A stretch of 64,000 nucleotides of DNA from contig NC_012489.1 of assembly GCF_000010305.1 (NCBI RefSeq), positions 4,572,965 through 4,636,964 on the forward strand, read 5' to 3'. The DNA comes from Gemmatimonas aurantiaca T-27 (GTDB taxonomy: Bacteria > Gemmatimonadota > Gemmatimonadetes > Gemmatimonadales > Gemmatimonadaceae). Positions 1 to 8,741 of the stretch are shown here, in pieces. Made by a program: the position numbers and the translations under genes. Under the pieces are notes generated by a model, which made no database searches, was not told the DNA's origin, and saw only the letters and a list, made by a program, of their open reading frames with translations. The stretch's first letter is position 1. Each line of letters starts with the position of its first letter.

Positions 1-1685
1 CCAACCTGCTCAAGCCGGCGCTCGCGCGCGGTGAGCTGCGCACCATCGCCGCCACCACGTGGAGCGAGTACAAGAAGTTCTTCGAGAAGGACCCGGCGCT
101 TTCGCGTCGCTTCCAGCTCGTGAAGGTCGAAGAGCCCACCGAAGACGTGTGCTGCATCATGATGCGCGCCGTCGTGCCCTCGCTCGAGAAGCACCACACG
201 GTGCACATCCTCGACAGCGGCATGGAAGCGGCCGTGCGCCTGTCGCACCGCTACCTCGCCGACCGTCAGTTGCCCGACAAGGCCGTCAGCGTGCTCGACA
301 CCGCCTGCGCGCGTCTCGCGCTGGGTCAGAGCGCCACGCCCGGCCCGGTCGAAGACTGCAAGCGCATCCTCGACGATCTCGCACTGCAGGATCGTGTGCT
401 GAATCGTGAACAGACCGCCGGCGCCGATCACCGTGAACGTCTGGCCGGCATCGCCGAACGACGCACGCAGGTGGAAGCGCAGTTGGCCGAACTCGAAGGA
501 CGTTGGCTCAAGGAAAAGGACACGGTGTCCAAGATCCTCGAGGTGCGTGGCAAGCTCGTCGCCGAATCAGCCAATGCGGATCAGACGGCCGCGGACGCCC
601 TGCGCGCAGAATACACGCAGGCCATGAGCGAACTCGAGGCACTGCAGGGTGAGAACCCGCTGGTGCGTCCGTTCGTCGATGCGTCCATCGTCGGTGAAGT
701 GATCTCCGGCTGGACCGGCATCCCGGTCGGCAAGATGATGAGCGACGAACTGGGCACGATGCTCGAGCTCGAGAAGCACCTCGGCGCGCGTGTCATCGGT
801 CAGGATCATGCGCTGGTGGATATCTCGCGTCGCGTGCGCACGTCGAAGGCCGGCATCGAAGATCCGAACAAGCCGAAGGGCGTGTTCATGCTCGTCGGCC
901 CGTCCGGCGTCGGCAAGACGGAAACCGCACTGGCCCTGTCCGACATGCTGTTCGGTGGTGAACGCAACATCGTCACCATCAACATGTCGGAGTTCCAGGA
1001 AGCCCACACCGTGTCCACGCTCAAGGGTTCGCCCCCGGGGTACGTGGGCTACGGCGAAGGTGGTGTGCTCACGGAAGCCGTGCGTCGTCGTCCGTACAGT
1101 GTCGTGCTGCTCGACGAAGTGGAGAAGGCACACCCCGATGTGCTCGAACTCTTCTTCCAGGTGTTCGACAAGGGCGTGATGGAAGACGGCGAAGGCCGTC
1201 AGATCGATTTCAAGAACACGATCATCATCCTGACCACGAACGCCGGCACCGATACGATCATGAAGCTGACGGCCGATCCGGAAACGCTGCCGTTCCCGGA
1301 TGCGATGGCCAAGGCCCTCAAGCCGGAACTCGACGCGGTGTTCAAGCCGGCGTTCCTGGGCCGCATGGTCATCGTGCCGTTCTACCCGGTGCGCGACGAG
1401 AACCTCAAGCAGATCGTCCGCCTCAAGATCGGCAAGATCTCGCGCCGTCTGCGCGAAACGCACAAGCTCACCCTGCAGCACGACGAAACGCTCATCAGCC
1501 AAGTGGCGGCGCGTTGCACGGAAGTGGAGAGCGGTGCCCGTAACGTCGACAACATTCTCAGCAACACGCTGCTGCCGGAAATCTCCCGTCTGCTGCTGGC
1601 CTCGATGGCGGAAGGCACCCGTCCGAGCGCGCTCAAGGTGGGCGTGGCCGAAGACGGCGACTTCACGTACGAAGCGGTGGTGTGA
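1..1685 (+). CDS. clpV: Type VI secretion ATPase ClpV/TssH (5' partial)
   Basis: This is a Hsp100-family AAA+ ATPase that disassembles the contracted T6SS sheath in the cytoplasm. The reading frame is open from base 3 at the window edge and ends at 1685, so the N-terminal domain and most of the first AAA module are missing. The first visible residues (ARGELRTIAATTWSEYKKFF) are the end of AAA module 1. A coiled-coil middle region follows. The second AAA module has Walker A GPSGVGKTE (about nt 897-920), Walker B VVLLDEVEKAH and sensor-1 TTNAG. The segment PAFLGRMVIVPF near the arginine finger is typical of the ClpV branch rather than ClpB, and the T6SS genes downstream support that choice. VgrG starts 104 bases later on the same strand. 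ClpB is the alternative and is unlikely here. Confidence 0.9.
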   Translation, partial: NLLKPALARGELRTIAATTWSEYKKFFEKDPALSRRFQLVKVEEPTEDVCCIMMRAVVPSLEKHHTVHILDSGMEAAVRLSHRYLADRQLPDKAVSVLDTACARLALGQSATPGPVEDCKRILDDLALQDRVLNREQTAGADHRERLAGIAERRTQVEAQLAELEGRWLKEKDTVSKILEVRGKLVAESANADQTAADALRAEYTQAMSELEALQGENPLVRPFVDASIVGEVISGWTGIPVGKMMSDELGTMLELEKHLGARVIGQDHALVDISRRVRTSKAGIEDPNKPKGVFMLVGPSGVGKTETALALSDMLFGGERNIVTINMSEFQEAHTVSTLKGSPPGYVGYGEGGVLTEAVRRRPYSVVLLDEVEKAHPDVLELFFQVFDKGVMEDGEGRQIDFKNTIIILTTNAGTDTIMKLTADPETLPFPDAMAKALKPELDAVFKPAFLGRMVIVPFYPVRDENLKQIVRLKIGKISRRLRETHKLTLQHDETLISQVAARCTEVESGARNVDNILSNTLLPEISRLLLASMAEGTRPSALKVGVAEDGDFTYEAVV

Positions 1686-1789
1686 ACGGCAGTATGAACG
1701 GCGGTATGACGCAGGGTTCGGTGCCACGGCGTGATTCCCACGCCGTGCTGCACTCCCTGCAGTGCGGACCTTCATCGAGGACATGCTGA

Positions 1790-3994
1790 ATGGCATGGTC
1801 ACAGGCCAATCGGCCGTTCCGACTCAAGACGCCACTGGGAGAGGATGTGTTGCTCCTGGTGTCGTGGCGGGGCGAAGAGGCGGTCTCTTCGCTCTTCCAC
1901 TTCACCGTGGTGGCCGCGAGCGAACGCAACGACATCAAGCCCAAGGAGCTGCTGCTCAAGGGTGTCACGCTGGAGCTCGAACTCGGCGGCGGCAAGAAGC
2001 GCACGATCTGCGGTGTCGTACGTCGGTTCGCACGCGGTGGAGAGTACGCGGAAGGACATTCGACCTATCTGCTGGAGATCGTGCCCCCGCACTGGGCCCT
2101 CACGCTCGACAGCGGGTTCGACATCTTCCAGAACAAGACGGCGCGTGATGTGTGTGACAAGCTGCTCACGGGTACGCCCCATGAGTGGAAGATGGTGCGC
2201 ACCCTCGATCCGCGTCCCTATTGTTTCCGCTACCGCGAGAGCCGCTGGGCCTGCACGTCACGACTGCTGGAACAGGAAGGCGTCTGGTATCGCTTCGACC
2301 ACAAGTCGGGCGAAGCCAAGCTGGTGATGGGCGACAACTCCTCCTCGGCCACGGGCGCGTGGGGACTGGATACGCTCAAGTACGACCCGAACATGGCGGG
2401 TTCGCACAACTCGTTCACCGAGCCGGCCGTCTTCGATCTCAACACCGAAGCCGTCCCCCATCTCGCCAAGTCGAAAGTGCGTTCGGCCACCGAGTTTTTG
2501 GCCACCAACAATCTTTCCGAAGAAATCACCGGCAAGGCGGACGTCTACTCGGCGCCGTCCGATCTGGCCTGGTACGATTTTGATCAGCAGATGGGATCGC
2601 AGCACAGCGGCTTCAACCACAGTGGCGGAGAAACCGCGAGCGATGTCGCGAAGTTTCAGCCCGACACGAAGGTCTATGCGCGCCTGGCGCAGGAACGCTC
2701 GGAGTCCGAAGCGGTCGTGTATCGCGGACAGTCGCGATATGTCGGCCTGGAGTCCGGATCCAAGACCACCATCAGCGGCCGCCACTTCGAAGGATTCGAC
2801 GGCAGTCTCTTCATCACCCGCGTCGAACATCACGGCAACAACGGACCGTACAGCACGGATGGGGAGCCGGCCAGCTACCGGAATTCGTTCGAGGGTATCC
2901 CGGCCGCCACGCCGTACCGTCCGCAGCGCACCACGCCATGGCCGCGCGTGGCGGGATCGCACGCGGGTACGGTGGTGGGTCCTGCCGGTGAAGAGATCTT
3001 CACGGATCCCCATGGACGGGTGCAGGTGGTCTTCAAGTGGGATCTCGACAACTCCACGAAACTGGAGCGCTCCTGCTGGGTGCGCGTGGCGCAGCCCTTT
3101 GCCGGTCAGGGATTTGGCGCGGTGTTCCTGCCGCGCATCGGACACGAGGTGATTGTCGATTTTCTCGACGGCAATCCCGACAATCCGGTGATTGTGGGCA
3201 GTCTCTACAACGGCGCGAATCTGCCGCCGTGGAAATTGCCCGAAAACAAAACGCAGAGCGGTGTGCGCACCCAGAGCACGCTCAATGGCGGCTCCGACAA
3301 CTACAACGAACTGCAGTTCGAGGACAAGAAGGGCTCGGAACTGATCAACGTGCAGGCGGAGAAGGACCTGAAGACGCTCGTCAAGAACGACGAGACGCGC
3401 ACGGTCAATCACGACCGCACCACCACGATCAAGAACAACGAGACCAAGACGGTCAAAGAAGGTTACGAACACACGACCATCGAGAAGGGCGAGCAGGTCA
3501 TCACCGTCAAGGACAACAACCGGACCCTGCACGTCGAGAAGGACCACACCATCACGGTGAACGGCAATGAAGCGTTCACGGTGAAGGGCAACCGCGACGG
3601 GACGGTGAAGGGCAACCAGGCCCACGCGATCTCGGGTAACGACGAAATGACGGTGAAGGGTAAGCAGACCACCACGATCACCGGCAACGAAGCGATCACC
3701 ATCGAGCAGGGCAATCAGTCCCTGCAGGTCAAGATGGGCAACATCGCCACCAAGGCCGATCTCGGGAACATCGAGACCAAGGCATCGCTCGGAAAGATCA
3801 CACTCGAAGCGATGCAGATGATCGAACTCAAGGTCGGGGCCAACTCCATCCAGATCAGTCAGGCCGGCGTCACCATCAAGGGCATCATGGTGAAGATCGA
3901 AGGCACGGCCATGGCGCAGGTGAAGGCCCCGATGACGCAGGTCAACGGTGATGGCATGGTGATGATCAAGGGCGGCATCACCATGATCAATTGA
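1790..3994 (+). CDS. vgrG: Type VI secretion tip protein VgrG/TssI
   Basis: This is the trimeric spike protein of the T6SS puncturing device (734 aa). The N-terminal 350 residues or so form the gp27-like part, beginning with the typical pattern of a short beta strand followed by LFHFTVVAASE. The gp5 OB-fold segment around residues 380-470 contains DPHGRVQVVFKWD and LPRIGHEVIVDFLDGNPDNP, the hallmark of the family. The C-terminal 200 residues are a repetitive needle with recurring TVKGN/TITGN units, expected to form a beta-helix. The tail ends shortly after the needle, with no obvious fused effector domain. The ATG at 1790 is used. DUF6931-like and PAAR genes follow at once, so cargo is probably delivered through the PAAR protein or encoded elsewhere. 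Confidence 0.95.
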   Translation: MAWSQANRPFRLKTPLGEDVLLLVSWRGEEAVSSLFHFTVVAASERNDIKPKELLLKGVTLELELGGGKKRTICGVVRRFARGGEYAEGHSTYLLEIVPPHWALTLDSGFDIFQNKTARDVCDKLLTGTPHEWKMVRTLDPRPYCFRYRESRWACTSRLLEQEGVWYRFDHKSGEAKLVMGDNSSSATGAWGLDTLKYDPNMAGSHNSFTEPAVFDLNTEAVPHLAKSKVRSATEFLATNNLSEEITGKADVYSAPSDLAWYDFDQQMGSQHSGFNHSGGETASDVAKFQPDTKVYARLAQERSESEAVVYRGQSRYVGLESGSKTTISGRHFEGFDGSLFITRVEHHGNNGPYSTDGEPASYRNSFEGIPAATPYRPQRTTPWPRVAGSHAGTVVGPAGEEIFTDPHGRVQVVFKWDLDNSTKLERSCWVRVAQPFAGQGFGAVFLPRIGHEVIVDFLDGNPDNPVIVGSLYNGANLPPWKLPENKTQSGVRTQSTLNGGSDNYNELQFEDKKGSELINVQAEKDLKTLVKNDETRTVNHDRTTTIKNNETKTVKEGYEHTTIEKGEQVITVKDNNRTLHVEKDHTITVNGNEAFTVKGNRDGTVKGNQAHAISGNDEMTVKGKQTTTITGNEAITIEQGNQSLQVKMGNIATKADLGNIETKASLGKITLEAMQMIELKVGANSIQISQAGVTIKGIMVKIEGTAMAQVKAPMTQVNGDGMVMIKGGITMIN

Positions 3995-4001
3995 GCGCGC
4001 G

Positions 4002-4697
4002 ATGACGATACCTCCGGTAATCGCCCCCGATCCGTTCGCAGCCTATCCCCCGGCAAGCCGGTGGCTGCTCGAGCGCAGTGCACCCGATGAAGACGCGCTG
4101 GCGTTGCTCGACCCACGCCAGCCGATCGAAACGTTGTACAACGCCTGGATCGCGAAAGAGCTCTTCCCCGCTGCTCTCCGCCTCATCGCCGCCGTGCTGC
4201 CGGCGCGTGAAAGTGTGTGGTGGGCCTGGGTCTCCGCACGACATGCCACACAGGTCGTTGGTGGCGCGGCGGCCAACGCCGACGTGCACAAGACCCTGGC
4301 CAGCATCGAACAGTGGATCGTACGTCCCGATGATGACGCACGTCGTGCCGCATGGGACGCGGGCACAGCGGCCGGTATGGACACGCCGGTAGGCATGATC
4401 GCCGCCGCCGTATTCCTGAGCGGCAACTCGGTGGCGCCGGCCAATCTGGCTCCGGTGCCTCCACCACCAGGCGCAGCGATGCCACTGGTGGCGGGCGCCA
4501 TTCTCTTGTCTGCGGCGTCCAATCAGAAGGCCGAACAGATCATGCCGACCATGTCAGCGTTCGCCGCGCAGGGCATGGAAATCGTCAAGCGACTCGGCGG
4601 GTGGGAACCGGCCGTGCAGCTTGCCTATGACACTCACCAGCGGCTGGATCACGAGTACACCCGTGCCACCACACCCGCCCCCACGCCCGCGAGGTAA
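4002..4697 (+). CDS. DUF6931-like T6SS-associated protein
   Basis: This is a 231-aa soluble protein between vgrG (7-base gap) and a PAAR gene (3-base gap), so it is very likely part of the same transcript. The N-terminal half is rich in Trp/Ala helices (SRWLLERSAPDEDALALLD, then a WWAW segment). It contains an alanine/proline-rich stretch around residues 145-165. I recognise the general layout of the DUF6931 family, which is often encoded beside VgrG and PAAR proteins, but the assignment rests on memory of that layout and on context. There is no signal peptide and no catalytic motif that I can name. A role as adaptor or chaperone for loading the PAAR tip is inference from position only. Confidence 0.6.
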   Translation: MTIPPVIAPDPFAAYPPASRWLLERSAPDEDALALLDPRQPIETLYNAWIAKELFPAALRLIAAVLPARESVWWAWVSARHATQVVGGAAANADVHKTLASIEQWIVRPDDDARRAAWDAGTAAGMDTPVGMIAAAVFLSGNSVAPANLAPVPPPPGAAMPLVAGAILLSAASNQKAEQIMPTMSAFAAQGMEIVKRLGGWEPAVQLAYDTHQRLDHEYTRATTPAPTPAR

Positions 4698-4700
4698 GCC

Positions 4701-5000
4701 ATGCCTCCAGCGTCACGCATCACGGACATGCATGTCTGTCCGATGATGACCCCCGGCGTTCCACCCATTCCGCATGTCGGCGGGCCGATCGTGGTGCCCG
4801 GCGCACCAACGGTGCTGATCGCCATGCTGCCCGCTGCCACACTCGGCAGTATGTGTGTGTGCGTCGGACCGCCGTCGTCCGTCATCAAAGGATCGGCCAC
4901 GGTGCTCATGGGCAGCAAGCCGGCCGCACGCATGGGCGACAATACGGCACACGGGGGCGTCATTGTCCTCGGCGCACCCACGGTGATGGTGGGCGGCTGA
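4701..5000 (+). CDS. PAAR domain protein (T6SS spike tip)
   Basis: This 99-aa protein consists almost entirely of one PAAR domain. It has the recurring Pro-Ala/Pro-Gly turns (VVPGAPTVLI, GPPSSVIKGS, LMGSKPAARMGD), an N-terminal ITDMHVCPMM segment with His and Cys, and NTAHGG near the end; these residues supply the metal ligands at the tip. PAAR proteins cap the VgrG trimer and sharpen the spike. The small size means there is no N- or C-terminal effector fusion. It is the last gene of the visible T6SS block and is followed by a 10-bp hairpin. Confidence 0.92.
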   Translation: MPPASRITDMHVCPMMTPGVPPIPHVGGPIVVPGAPTVLIAMLPAATLGSMCVCVGPPSSVIKGSATVLMGSKPAARMGDNTAHGGVIVLGAPTVMVGG

Positions 5001-5029
5001 CGGCACCGCGTACTCACTGAGGTGGTTCT

Positions 5030-5057
5030 TCGTGCCCGGTCATTTGGCCGGGCACGA
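5030..5057. terminator. Hairpin between convergent PAAR and queD genes
   Basis: There is a perfect 10-bp inverted repeat (TCGTGCCCGG ... CCGGGCACGA) with an 8-base loop, between the end of the PAAR gene (5000) and the end of queD (5064, opposite strand). Position and symmetry suit a bidirectional terminator. Neither side has a clear T tract, so termination is inferred from location only. Confidence 0.5.
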
Positions 5058-5063
5058 GGCGTT

Positions 5064-5447
5064 TCAGGCCGTGGGTCCGACCGGTCCGCGGTACTCACAC
5101 CCCGACGTGCACGTCTCCCGGATGATCACCGCCGACAACTGCGGCAATGCCGGCACGAGCTGCTCCCAGATCCAGACTGCCAGCCGTTCACTGGTCGGAT
5201 TCTCGAGACCGGGAATGTCATTGAGATAGTGATGATCCAGACGATCGTAGATGGGCTTGAACGCCGACTTGATGTCCGCAAAGTCCATCACCCAGCCAAG
5301 CGTGGGATCAAGGGGACCACGCACACGCAGTTCGATACCGAACGAATGCCCATGCAACCGCGCGCACTTGTGCCCTTCCGGGACATGCGGCAACCGATGT
5401 GCGGCTTCGATCGTGAATTGTTTGTGGATCTCCAACTGGGTCGTCAT
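5064..5447 (-). CDS. queD: 6-carboxy-5,6,7,8-tetrahydropterin synthase QueD
   Basis: QueD converts 7,8-dihydroneopterin triphosphate to 6-carboxytetrahydropterin, the first committed step of queuosine/7-deazaguanine synthesis. The 127-aa length is normal. Visible motifs are FTIEAAHRL (first zinc histidine), [12 protein letters not shown] (catalytic Cys plus the HGH zinc ligands), WVMDFADIK and LDHHYLND with the catalytic Asp-His pair, and a C-terminal ETCTSGCEY segment. The gene stands alone and is convergent with the PAAR gene. queF, a later gene of the pathway, lies at 18702-19097; queC and queE are not in this window. Confidence 0.95.
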   Translation of the reverse strand: MTTQLEIHKQFTIEAAHRLPHVPEGHKCARLHGHSFGIELRVRGPLDPTLGWVMDFADIKSAFKPIYDRLDHHYLNDIPGLENPTSERLAVWIWEQLVPALPQLSAVIIRETCTSGCEYRGPVGPTA

Positions 5448-5521
5448 TCGCCAATTCTAGCAGATTTCATGTATCATCCGGTATCCTCGACATTCTGCGA
5501 GGTCGCCCGCTCCGCCCGCTC

Positions 5522-7342
5522 GTGCCTGCTTCGACCCTCACCCTGCTCCGCGTCGTCCCGGCTGGCCTGATGCTGCTCGCCGGCCTGGCACAGTCCGTGG
5601 TCGCTCAAACGTCCGGGGTCCGCGTGGCCCCGGCAGCCCCGGAGTTCGTGCGCCAGGCATTGCTCGTGGCGCCGTTCCGCCCCGACAGCACACCAGTGGG
5701 CCTCGCCAGCGCGTCGCGTGAACTCGCCGACGCGCTGCACGATCGTCTCGATCGCCGCCTCGAAAACCGCGAAACGCAGCTCCTCGAGTCGTTCCGCCTG
5801 CGCAATGTGCTCCTCGAGTCCGGTTACGATCGCAACGCCATCCTCGGCGACATCGAACTACGTCTGATGGCGCGCAAGATCCGCGCAGACGAAGTGGTGT
5901 TTGGGCGCGTCTCTCGGCAGGGCAACACCTACGTGGTCGCCGGCCGCGTGGCCCGACTGCGCAATTGGGACATGCAACAACCGCTGCCCGTGGTGCGTGG
6001 CGCCACCGTCGCGCAGTTGGCCGAACGATTGGCGGAAGAAGTGGTGAAAGCCCGCGCGCAGCTTCCCGGGCTACGTCGATGCGAAAACGCGCTCGCAGCC
6101 CGCGACAAAGCCACGGCCGCGCGGGAAGCCTCGCGCGCCATACAGGCCTATCCGTCGGCAGTGATCGCGCGCGACTGCCTGCTGTCGGCACTGTTCGATG
6201 GCCAGACCGGCGCCGATTCCATTCTCGCGGTGGCCAACGATGCCCTGCGGATCGACAGCACCAACACCTACGCCGCCGTGGCGCGCGCCAATGCACTCGA
6301 AACTCTGAACCGGCGCAGCGACGCTCAGGTGCAGTGGGGCCGCATCTATGCCGCCCACACCGATTCGCTCGAACTGGGCACCATCGTGGTGGAAGCGCTG
6401 CTGCGCTTGCAACAGCCGGACAGTGCACTGCACGATGCCCGGGCGCTCATCGCACACTTCGGCAGCAACGCTGAACTGCAGCGTCTGTCATTCCGCGCCC
6501 AGACCACCATGTCCCAATGGAAGGCGGCCGCCCTGCTCGGCGATTCGCTCGAACAGCGGGACAGCACCTTCCGCGCCGACTCCAACTACGCCACCCGCTA
6601 TGTGGAAGCGCTGCGCCTGTCAGGAGACTCGCTCGGCGCACTCGAGCTGGTGGTGCGCAATGTGCGCCGCTTCCCGGGGGACTCGCGCCTCTACCTGCAG
6701 TATCTGCAGCTCCTGGGCGCAGAAAATGGTGTCGCCCTCCAGCGTGGGCTCGAACGGTTCCCCGATGTGTCCACGCTGAACGTGCTGGCTGCCAACGCCG
6801 CCCGGCGCACCGGCAACCGTGGTGCCGCCATGCGGGCCACACGCGAAGCCATCCGCAAGGACTCGTCGCTCACCCCACAATACCTGCAACTGGCCGACGG
6901 GTACTTCGACGAACAACGGCCCGACAGCGCCCTGTTCACGCTGTTGCACGCTCCCCGCGCCGGTGTTCAGGCAGAGATGCTGCGCACCTACGTCATCGCG
7001 CGCGGTGTCACCCTGCTGCGTTCGGCCGGTGATACGGCACCAACCGCGCAACAAATCGCGGTGCGCATGCTGGTACTGGCCGACAGCATCGATTCACGGG
7101 AAGACTCGCGCGCCTACGTGGCCGCGGCCGCGTTGCAGGCGTCGCGCACACAACTCGTGACAGCCAGCCGTTCCCGTGAGTGCGCCGCTGTGCGATCATC
7201 CGATGAAACGCTCAAGCTCAGCGCCGACGCGATCACCCGCGGGCTCGGCGAGGGTACCAACGCCACCGAGATCGGGTCGGCGTACGAAGCCATGAAAGCC
7301 GCCATCGACAACGCCACAAAAACGTTATGCAAAGAACCGTGA
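5522..7342 (+). CDS. Secreted TPR-like repeat protein
   Basis: This is a 606-aa exported protein of unknown role. The GTG at 5522 opens an N-terminal hydrophobic segment (VPAGLMLLAGLAQSVVAQ) that looks like a signal peptide with cleavage after AQ. Residues 35-170 resemble a small alpha/beta domain of the kind found before TPR arrays in similar proteins (LLVAPFRPDS, then RADEVVFGRVS). From about residue 190 onward the sequence is a regular array of Ala/Leu/Arg-rich helix pairs in the style of tetratricopeptide repeats. No catalytic motif is visible. The next gene, a lipoprotein, overlaps its end by 16 bases, which suggests translational coupling and a shared envelope function. Confidence 0.7.
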   Translation: MPASTLTLLRVVPAGLMLLAGLAQSVVAQTSGVRVAPAAPEFVRQALLVAPFRPDSTPVGLASASRELADALHDRLDRRLENRETQLLESFRLRNVLLESGYDRNAILGDIELRLMARKIRADEVVFGRVSRQGNTYVVAGRVARLRNWDMQQPLPVVRGATVAQLAERLAEEVVKARAQLPGLRRCENALAARDKATAAREASRAIQAYPSAVIARDCLLSALFDGQTGADSILAVANDALRIDSTNTYAAVARANALETLNRRSDAQVQWGRIYAAHTDSLELGTIVVEALLRLQQPDSALHDARALIAHFGSNAELQRLSFRAQTTMSQWKAAALLGDSLEQRDSTFRADSNYATRYVEALRLSGDSLGALELVVRNVRRFPGDSRLYLQYLQLLGAENGVALQRGLERFPDVSTLNVLAANAARRTGNRGAAMRATREAIRKDSSLTPQYLQLADGYFDEQRPDSALFTLLHAPRAGVQAEMLRTYVIARGVTLLRSAGDTAPTAQQIAVRMLVLADSIDSREDSRAYVAAAALQASRTQLVTASRSRECAAVRSSDETLKLSADAITRGLGEGTNATEIGSAYEAMKAAIDNATKTLCKEP

Positions 7343-8262
7343 CCAACAGCACACCGTGGATTGTGTCCAACGCCCGCATGCGCTCCCGGCGGGCGTTGCT
7401 GTTTCCGCTGTTGGCCCTCGGATCGGCGGTGCTGGTGACAGGCTGCGCCTCGGCGCCCAAACCGGCCGAGGTGCCGTCCACGCCGGTGCAGATGGCCCCA
7501 CCGGAACCGGTGGCTCCTGCGCCAACCGATGGCATGACGCCGGCGTTCACCGAAGCCTTTGCGGCAGCCGATCTGCGGGCGCGGTCCATCGCGTTCTATC
7601 AGCAGTGTGTGCCCACGGTGGCGCGCCTGCGCGCGGCCGGACGCTTTGGTGCGGCCGCGCGCGCGCCGCGAGCGATCTTCTGCGAGCGTGACGCCGAGGG
7701 CGTGCCTATCGGCGGCGTGTTCGATGTGGACAGCGCGTTCAAAGCTCCGCGTGGTCTGACCGCGGTGCGTCTCGATGGCGATCGTCCGAAGTACACGGGC
7801 ATCCTCGACACCGCGGCGATCGTGTCGCGCGCCAAACTCGCCCGTGATGTGAACAAGGTGGTCACGCCGGTGTGGGCGAAGCTCAAGCGTCCATTCACAG
7901 TGGTGCCGGTGACGGTGGCCAGTGGCACGCATGAGGCGTGGGTGATTCCGCGCGCCACGCGGGCGGGGTTTTTCGTGATGGGTGGTGATGCGGCGTATGT
8001 ATCGGCGGCCACCGGTGTGTCGCAGACCGTGGACCACACAAAGACGTGGATGCAGATCGCCTTGCCAGCACGTGGCCAGGTGCGCATCACGAGTGCAGAG
8101 CCCAGCGTGGCCGCGGTGACCGACCTGGCGTCGGCGCGGTACTACACGGAGCTCGGACGCGATGTCACCGTGACCACGGCAGCGGCCACCAGCACCCTGG
8201 TACCGGGACTCGATCCGACGACCGGTGCGCGCGTGGTGTGGAAGCATCAGCCCATACGCTGA
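7327..8262 (+). CDS. Predicted outer-membrane lipoprotein, unknown function
   Basis: This 311-aa protein has a signal peptide and lipobox (ALGSAVLVTGCASAP), so it is expected to be lipid-anchored after cleavage before the Cys. A Pro/Ala-rich linker (about residues 40-65) precedes the folded part. The remainder has alternating beta-rich segments without a motif that I can assign. It starts inside the end of the upstream TPR-like gene and so belongs to the same transcript. Its 3' end overlaps the convergent gene at 8247 by 16 bases. Confidence 0.65.
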   Translation: MQRTVTNSTPWIVSNARMRSRRALLFPLLALGSAVLVTGCASAPKPAEVPSTPVQMAPPEPVAPAPTDGMTPAFTEAFAAADLRARSIAFYQQCVPTVARLRAAGRFGAAARAPRAIFCERDAEGVPIGGVFDVDSAFKAPRGLTAVRLDGDRPKYTGILDTAAIVSRAKLARDVNKVVTPVWAKLKRPFTVVPVTVASGTHEAWVIPRATRAGFFVMGGDAAYVSAATGVSQTVDHTKTWMQIALPARGQVRITSAEPSVAAVTDLASARYYTELGRDVTVTTAAATSTLVPGLDPTTGARVVWKHQPIR

Positions 8263-8690
8263 GTCCAGCCGCCATCAGCCGGAGACTCTGCAAGTGGTAC
8301 TCCACGGTTGAGTGCTTCCGCCGTACCAACCCAGATCGTGTACATGCCAAGCAGCAACAATGCTGCGGAAGAAATGCCACCCGGGAACCGACTGGCCACG
8401 AAGTTCCCGGCTATGACGATGGTCCAGAATCCCCAAATCAGACCTCGCTCCCGAGTCGCGCGCGAGGGTGAGCGAAAGTACTGCTCCCGGTTCGCCACAC
8501 GTCGCAGTTGAAGCTGTCCCCATCGTCCGATGGCAAGTATCACGAATGCAAAGACGATCTTCGGTGTCATGTTGCCGGGGGACACGACGGGCCCAACGCC
8601 CATCGTATTCAATGCGGAAACCACCAGGCCAATTCCGAACAGCACCGTGGCCAGCGCAGCCCTGAGGACATACTGACGATCTTCACGCAT
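8247..8690 (-). CDS. Small membrane protein at the end of the lanthipeptide operon
   Basis: This is a 147-aa protein with about four predicted membrane segments: AALATVLFGIGLVVSAL, TPKIVFAFVILAIG, GLIWGFWTIVIAG and AALLLLGMYTIWVG. The ATG at 8690 has a GGGAG sequence a few bases upstream. It is the last gene of the minus-strand run that begins with a lanthipeptide precursor at 15876, 51 bases after the YIP1-like gene. No known family was recognised. Because the locus has no LanFEG transporter, a role in self-protection or export is possible, but that is inference from position. Confidence 0.6.
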   Translation of the reverse strand: MREDRQYVLRAALATVLFGIGLVVSALNTMGVGPVVSPGNMTPKIVFAFVILAIGRWGQLQLRRVANREQYFRSPSRATRERGLIWGFWTIVIAGNFVASRFPGGISSAALLLLGMYTIWVGTAEALNRGVPLAESPADGGWTQRMG

Positions 8691-8741
8691 GACGATCTCC
8701 CGGACAGATGGAATGATGTTGTCTCGATTGCTGTCTCGTTC

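Noticed and set aside
567..1802. 411-codon minus-strand frame opposite clpV
   Set aside because: Antisense to conserved ATPase motifs; no recognisable protein.
2258..3625. 455-codon minus-strand frame opposite vgrG
   Set aside because: Antisense shadow; vgrG on the + strand has unmistakable domain motifs.
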